Assembly: GCA_964017185.1 (NCBI GenBank)
Contig: OZ024883.1
Location: forward strand, 41,718,395-41,782,394
Length of the DNA: 64,000 bases
DNA from: Rugalucina vietnamica
Lineage: Eukaryota > Mollusca > Bivalvia > Lucinida > Lucinidae
Direction of reading: 5' to 3'
The position numbers were made by a program, and so were the translations under genes. The notes beneath the pieces were generated by a model, which saw only the letters and a list, made by a program, of their open reading frames with translations, searched no databases and was not told the origin of the DNA. Of the stretch, positions 58,461-64,000 are shown in pieces. Every line of letters begins with the position of its first letter. The stretch's first letter is position 1.

Positions 58461-58719
58461 TATGCACCAGTCATTTGTATCCCCAGCCCCTATGGGACCG
58501 GGGGATAGGGACCCAGCAGGCTTATGTGCCGGGTTATAACCTCCGATGAGTGCTGGAATGACATGATACAGTCATATAATTCAAATGAACTAGTAGTTGT
58601 ATCTTTCGTATTTAACTACTTTACTGGTCTGACTGTTAGCAGCTCTATAAAAATTAAGTAAGATGCCCTGCTATTTACCGGCACCATAGTGACTGTGGAT
58701 ACAAATGGCTGGTGAATTA
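58461..58719. mobile_element. MITE, family H
   Basis: TGCACCAGTCATTTGTATCC at the left is mirrored by GGATACAAATGGCTGGTGAA at the right. The interior has GC-rich CCCCAGCCCC / GGGACCGGGG blocks. Ends like this also occur at 9364. Confidence 0.75.
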
Positions 58720-58919
58720 CTACATATCCATGCAACTTTATTAAACATGATTTCAATTATCTTTCAGAGGTCTGAGGCATGAAAGGAATGTGATGTGATC
58801 CCTTGACATGGTCAACAACATGATGTGAATACCCAGGAAAATTCTGCACTGCGAAATAAACAGTGGAAACAACTGTTAAAGTAGAGAAAAAGGCTAACAT
58901 GGCCTTGGAATTTATACCA

Positions 58920-59110
58920 CACTTTTAAATATAGTAAAACTGGAGTGTGCATGGGTGTACATGTACCTATTTATACGGCTATTTTTCTTTTTTTTTTTGA
59001 TCCAAAGATTTTTGTCTAAGGGTACTTGTTAGACCCACCTCAACATGTAGTACCCACAATATAGGTTACAGCAAAAACAACCATCTTAAGTTATCAAAAT
59101 TTTTCAACTA
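58920..59110. mobile_element. MITE family G fragment
   Basis: TGTGCATGGGTGTACATGTA and GTACTTGTTAGACCCACC with ACCCACAATATAGGTT match family G interiors. The ends are degraded. Confidence 0.45.
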
Positions 59111-59139
59111 AAATCTTCATGTCTTCGTATTGTATCATG

Positions 59140-59295
59140 GTTTAATTTAGACTCTTGAAGTTTTGGATTTATTAAGAAGAGGAATTGTACTATCCCTGTA
59201 GTGGAAACAAAGCCACTGATAACTGCACAGCTGATGTGTGCCTTTGTTTTTACCTAGGCTTAAAATGGAATCTCTCATGACGCAGCTCATATATA
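59140..59295 (-). mobile_element. Fold-back MITE, family A copy 7, partial
   Basis: The hairpin region 59198-59256 (GAAACAAAGCCACTGATAAC, then CAGCTGATGTGTGCCTTTGT) is clearly related, but the element is truncated on its left and the hairpin has lost part of one arm. Confidence 0.65.
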
Positions 59296-60337
59296 TGAAC
59301 TCAAGATAAACAAGGCCTGGAAAAAAGTGGTTTGTTTGGGGTAACATCTTGGAAAACTCAAGGTAGGGTGCATATATTTATTTATTAATTTCATTCTATT
59401 CTCTCATTATTTTTTCTATTAAAAGTCATTAATTTACCATAAATACTGTTGTTTTCTTCAGTTTCTTAGAAATATTGAGATAAAAAAAATTAGGATTCAC
59501 CAAAAAATCTAGGTAGGGTCAGGTTACCCTTAACACTCCCTTTTTATATTAGGCCTAAAGTATACATGCTCACAGCTGATTTGAGCAATTCAAGAAAATG
59601 TGTTTTTTATTTGTTATGACTCCTGGCCAACTCAGAAATCCAGAAGTCATTTCTTATGAACCAGTTTAAGTATGGAAAGCTGAGCTTCGTTGTTGTAGAA
59701 ATTGACCGATATTTAACATGGGCGTATTCAGAGGGGGGACAGGGGGTCCGGACCCCCCTAGAATTGCAAGATTATTACTTTTTGCCATGTTGAAATTTTC
59801 CGTCAGACCCATTTGGGAATTTGGACCCCCCTGGGAAAATTTTCTGGATCTGCGCATGTTTTATGTCAAAAACATTGATCAAAAGGCAGAGCTACACACA
59901 AAGGAGGTTTTCCTTCTGAATCCCTTAAGTATGCAATTATTGTATATAATGCTTTGTTTGTCTTGTTATATGTTGTATGTACAGAATTAAAAGTTTAAAC
60001 CATAGAAGTTTCATGCATATATTAATTCTTCAAAGTTTATGAACCACAAACAAGCCAGATTCACAAACAGAGAAGGTTTCTACATACATGAATTAAGTTG
60101 AAGAATACGAGGAAATGTTCTGTAAATTTTTGAGCCCAGTACTCATTACAGTTCGATTTAAGTAGTGTGTATGTCTGAATTAATCTTGAAGCTGTAAAAT
60201 CGCAAATGAAATACTTTATACATGTGATACTTCCAATGATTTTCTTAAATCTACATTCTATATACGTTTTTCAAATGCCTCCATCAAATGAGAGAAAAAA
60301 TCTGTGATGCATCTTAAACTCATCACATGTATGACTG
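59296..60337. other. No gene; one GC-rich inverted-repeat piece
   Basis: 59718-59862 begins CATGGGCGTATTCAGAGGGG, has a perfect GGGGTCCGGACCCC palindrome and ends near GGATCTGCGCATG. It looks like a repeat of unknown class. Open frames here read across it only by chance. Confidence 0.45.
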
Positions 60338-60595
60338 CTGGCCCGAGGTTATAAAACTTCTTTCATGCTCAACTCAGCTGAGAATAAAATTTATCCTGCT
60401 CATAAATGTTAAAATACCAACAATTGTTGGCATACAATTGTTGGCATTTTAATATTTATTAGCAGGATAAATTACTAGTTTTTGAGTTTTGAACCTGAAT
60501 TTTCCACATTTTTGACCATTCCAACATTTATAAGCAGTTGCAATTTTATGCTCACCTAAGCTGAGCTTGAAAAACGTTTTATAGCCTCAGGGCTG
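60338..60595. mobile_element. MITE, family B copy 4
   Basis: CTGGCCCGAGGTTATAAAAC and GTTTTATAGCCTCAGGGC are inverted ends, with an internal TTGTTGGCATACAATTGTTG tandem. Interior order as in copy 2. Confidence 0.8.
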
Positions 60596-60634
60596 TAACG
60601 TATTTTAGTTTATTGCTACCTTAATACTTTTCTA

Positions 60635-60779
60635 AAGCTTAATTATTGGTCATCACCACCTTAATAAATATGTCACTTCCGGTAAAAATAGATTCCAGCT
60701 TCCGCCGTGTTGTCAATACTTTATATGGTGTCAGAAGTGGGATATTTATTAAGGTGGTGATGACCAATAATTAAGCTTA
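60635..60779. mobile_element. 145-bp MITE just upstream of the EF-1alpha copy
   Basis: AAGCTTAATTATTGGTCATC and CACCACCTTAATAAATAT (60635-60673) are matched by their inverse at 60742-60779. The spacer is about 70 bp. It abuts the 5' end of the retrocopy. Confidence 0.85.
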
Positions 60780-60823
60780 TTTACATCGTGGCGGCTTAGG
60801 AAAGCAGTTGTGAACAGCTTTAA

Positions 60824-62158
<1,335 letters not shown>

Positions 62159-64000
62159 ATAAGGCTTAGAAACATAGAGACACGGGGACTCGTAGAAAAC
62201 GATAGCCGCCAGAGTCCAAAGCCGCAATATTTTGTTTGTGATCATGATCATTTCTCTTTAAGGCATAAAGAGAAGACAGTTAAAAAAGGGTCAAGTAATC
62301 TATTTCAGTTTAAAGTTATTATCTCACAGCTGTACATTCATTGGACTGTACTTGTACGTAGGTTTCAAATTCATCGTAAAGAGATCAGGAGGAAAAAGCT
62401 TCATATATGACTAAGCAGTCTAATTTATGTTGAATAAAATAAACTAAAATACGTTACAAGGGCCTGGACCGATCATTTGGGATTCTTGACACAGCCTCAT
62501 ATGTTTACTACCAGACTGAAAACAACAAATCAAACTACATGTATTAGAAAATGACACAAGCTTGATTTCTAGAAACACTGGACAATATCAGTCATAATAG
62601 TGTGGCAATTATTGAACATATTTACCTCATCTGAGCCTTCAGGCTTACTGATTTAAACATATTTTATTGCTTAACATACATACATGTACAAGCAAAAGGG
62701 TCGGGCCACAAGTTCTTCCAACCTTAGTTACGGCCCTTCCCTAGGCTTACTAGGTGAGCATTCAGCATATCTATGCTCTGGTGTCCCTCAACCATTTCCA
62801 AAAATGATAAGTACATAGAGAATCGCAGAGAAATGGGCATAATCACCTGGAGGTCATTGACAACAGACAGTGCCATAAAAGTTGTGCATTGAGCAACTCA
62901 CAAGCCATTACACAGCTCCTGAGCCTGAGCATAGATGTTTAATCAGAACCTCCATGGCCTGAGGCTTGGATTTATATGTTTGCCTGAGGTAATAGTCAGA
63001 TATATTTATCAACTCAGTACAAAATAAAAAGAAAATGGTGGTAAATGTGTCAGTCTAACATATTGTCCTCTATATAGGATCTACCGACAAATTCTAGCAG
63101 CTTTGCTACCTTTCTCAACATTAAGCTTTACTCTGCTGTTCATTACCTCTCTGAATAGTTCTGTGGAGCTTCGTTTTATATTGGTTGAGTGTCTGGCGGA
63201 CTACAACAAGTTAATGAATTGAAAATAATATAAGCATGGTTTACTTAATTTTTATTGTGTACATTTTAAAGGGTTCTTTCTGCAAAGTTTACAAATGCAT
63301 ATACAATTAATTGCGTTTATGTACAAAAAGAGGTGAAAATAACATTCTGCGGCACATCTGAGGTAGATATTTTGTAGAGAAATGTGCGATTTCAAAACAG
63401 ATAAAGGCATGGGTAATTGGTTTGTGAATTACGTTACCAATCTACTGTTACATTCTCCTACATGAAAATGACAAATCAATTTTACAAATGCCTCAAAAAT
63501 ATATGGTTCTGGTATTCATCATATATATTCTAAATAAAAACGATATCATTTCTTGATTAGTCTTCAAACGTGGATAAAAATAAGAAAAACAACCATTGCA
63601 TTTATAGTATAACAACTGATTTTTCATTTTTCCTTTGGGGCCAACATTCAAACTACGCTTAGAACGCACTTATGTCACAAATTTTACATGTAACACTTGT
63701 TTTCAAAGAAGGAAAAGACAGTTTTGAGATAAAAGTTTCAAAAAAGTTGAAAACGTCATACCTCGTTACATATTTTGCGTTATCAAAAATAACCAACCAG
63801 TTACCACAGTAACGTAGCTCACATTAGATTTCAGTGTTCTTGTTCGGGAAGCTATAAAATTGAAAAATTCGGGTTGCTAACATTTTTTAAACATCACAAT
63901 ATACTTGACAGATGTCAAATAGTCGAAAAGATTGCAAAAAATGAAAATCTAAGCCAAAAATGTTTTGGGACAAAATTTGACCCGAATTCGATCACTTAAT
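62159..64000. other. Downstream of the retrocopy; no feature recognised
   Basis: AATAAA-like signals near 62432 could come from the original EF-1alpha 3' UTR. A stretch at 62680-62780 (GGGTCGGGCCACAAGTTCTT) could be an old repeat. Otherwise AT-rich DNA without gene, tRNA or clear repeat. Confidence 0.5.

Noticed and set aside
59666..59990. Open frames around the GGGGTCCGGACCCC palindrome
   Set aside because: Read across a repeat; no domain, both strands equally open.

Overview
The window looks like intergenic and transposon-rich DNA from an animal, most likely a lophotrochozoan and probably a bivalve mollusc. This is inferred, not proven. The reasons are spliced genes with GT-AG introns, an animal-type EF-1alpha retrocopy, tRNA-derived SINEs ending in a 'GACGTTAAAC' style tail, a Penelope-like element carrying a hammerhead-type motif, and many AT-rich inverted-repeat elements. 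No bacterial operons, rRNA genes or CRISPR arrays are present. One assembly gap of 23 N lies at 18163-18185.

Layout. 0.9-5.3 kb (+): a C2H2 zinc-finger gene whose middle is a 3.6 kb, 84-bp-period minisatellite of about 43 units. The array encodes a 28-residue repeat, is also open on the opposite strand, and is followed by five zinc fingers. 5.3-11.4 kb: a cluster of SINE and fold-back elements, then a three-exon Myb/SANT-like gene (7.9-11.35 kb, +) that splices cleanly to 234 residues. 11.9-12.9 kb: a dead Tc1/mariner element. 15.0-18.1 kb (-): a broken HARBI1-type (PIF/Harbinger) transposase. Together with the Myb/SANT gene it has the two-gene content of a Harbinger transposon. 18.36-20.52 kb: a truncated Penelope-like retroelement, GIY-YIG endonuclease domain only, between two nearly identical 618-bp inverted arms, each carrying a hammerhead-ribozyme-like motif. 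20.8-21.6 kb (+): two exons of a bZIP gene with one in-frame stop. 22-30 kb: nested SINEs and inverted-repeat elements.

30.9-38.5 kb: a large inverted-repeat DNA transposon with a decayed minus-strand coding region that ends in an XPG/FEN1-like nuclease domain. The best guess is the Academ superfamily. 38.7-42 kb: tRNA-SINEs and fold-back elements. 42.9-46.2 kb: a young LTR retroelement with two apparently identical 1348-bp LTRs and only 417 bp inside, sitting within an older palindrome. 46.9-51.2 kb: a MITE, microsatellites and a tRNA-Asp-like sequence. 51.2-55.55 kb: a complete hAT element with a five-exon minus-strand transposase that is intact except for one homopolymer frameshift; two smaller elements sit in its introns. 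55.8-57.5 kb (-): a decayed non-LTR reverse transcriptase. 57.9-60.8 kb: more MITEs. 60.8-62.2 kb (+): an EF-1alpha processed pseudogene. 62.2-64 kb: nothing recognised.

How the parts relate: most of the sequence is transposons inside transposons. Only three coding units look close to functional: the Myb/SANT gene, the hAT transposase and the 3' half of the zinc-finger gene. Several lesions (a +1 and a +2 insertion in the minisatellite, one extra A in the hAT gene) are the kind that noisy long reads leave behind, so some 'pseudogenes' may be intact in the animal.
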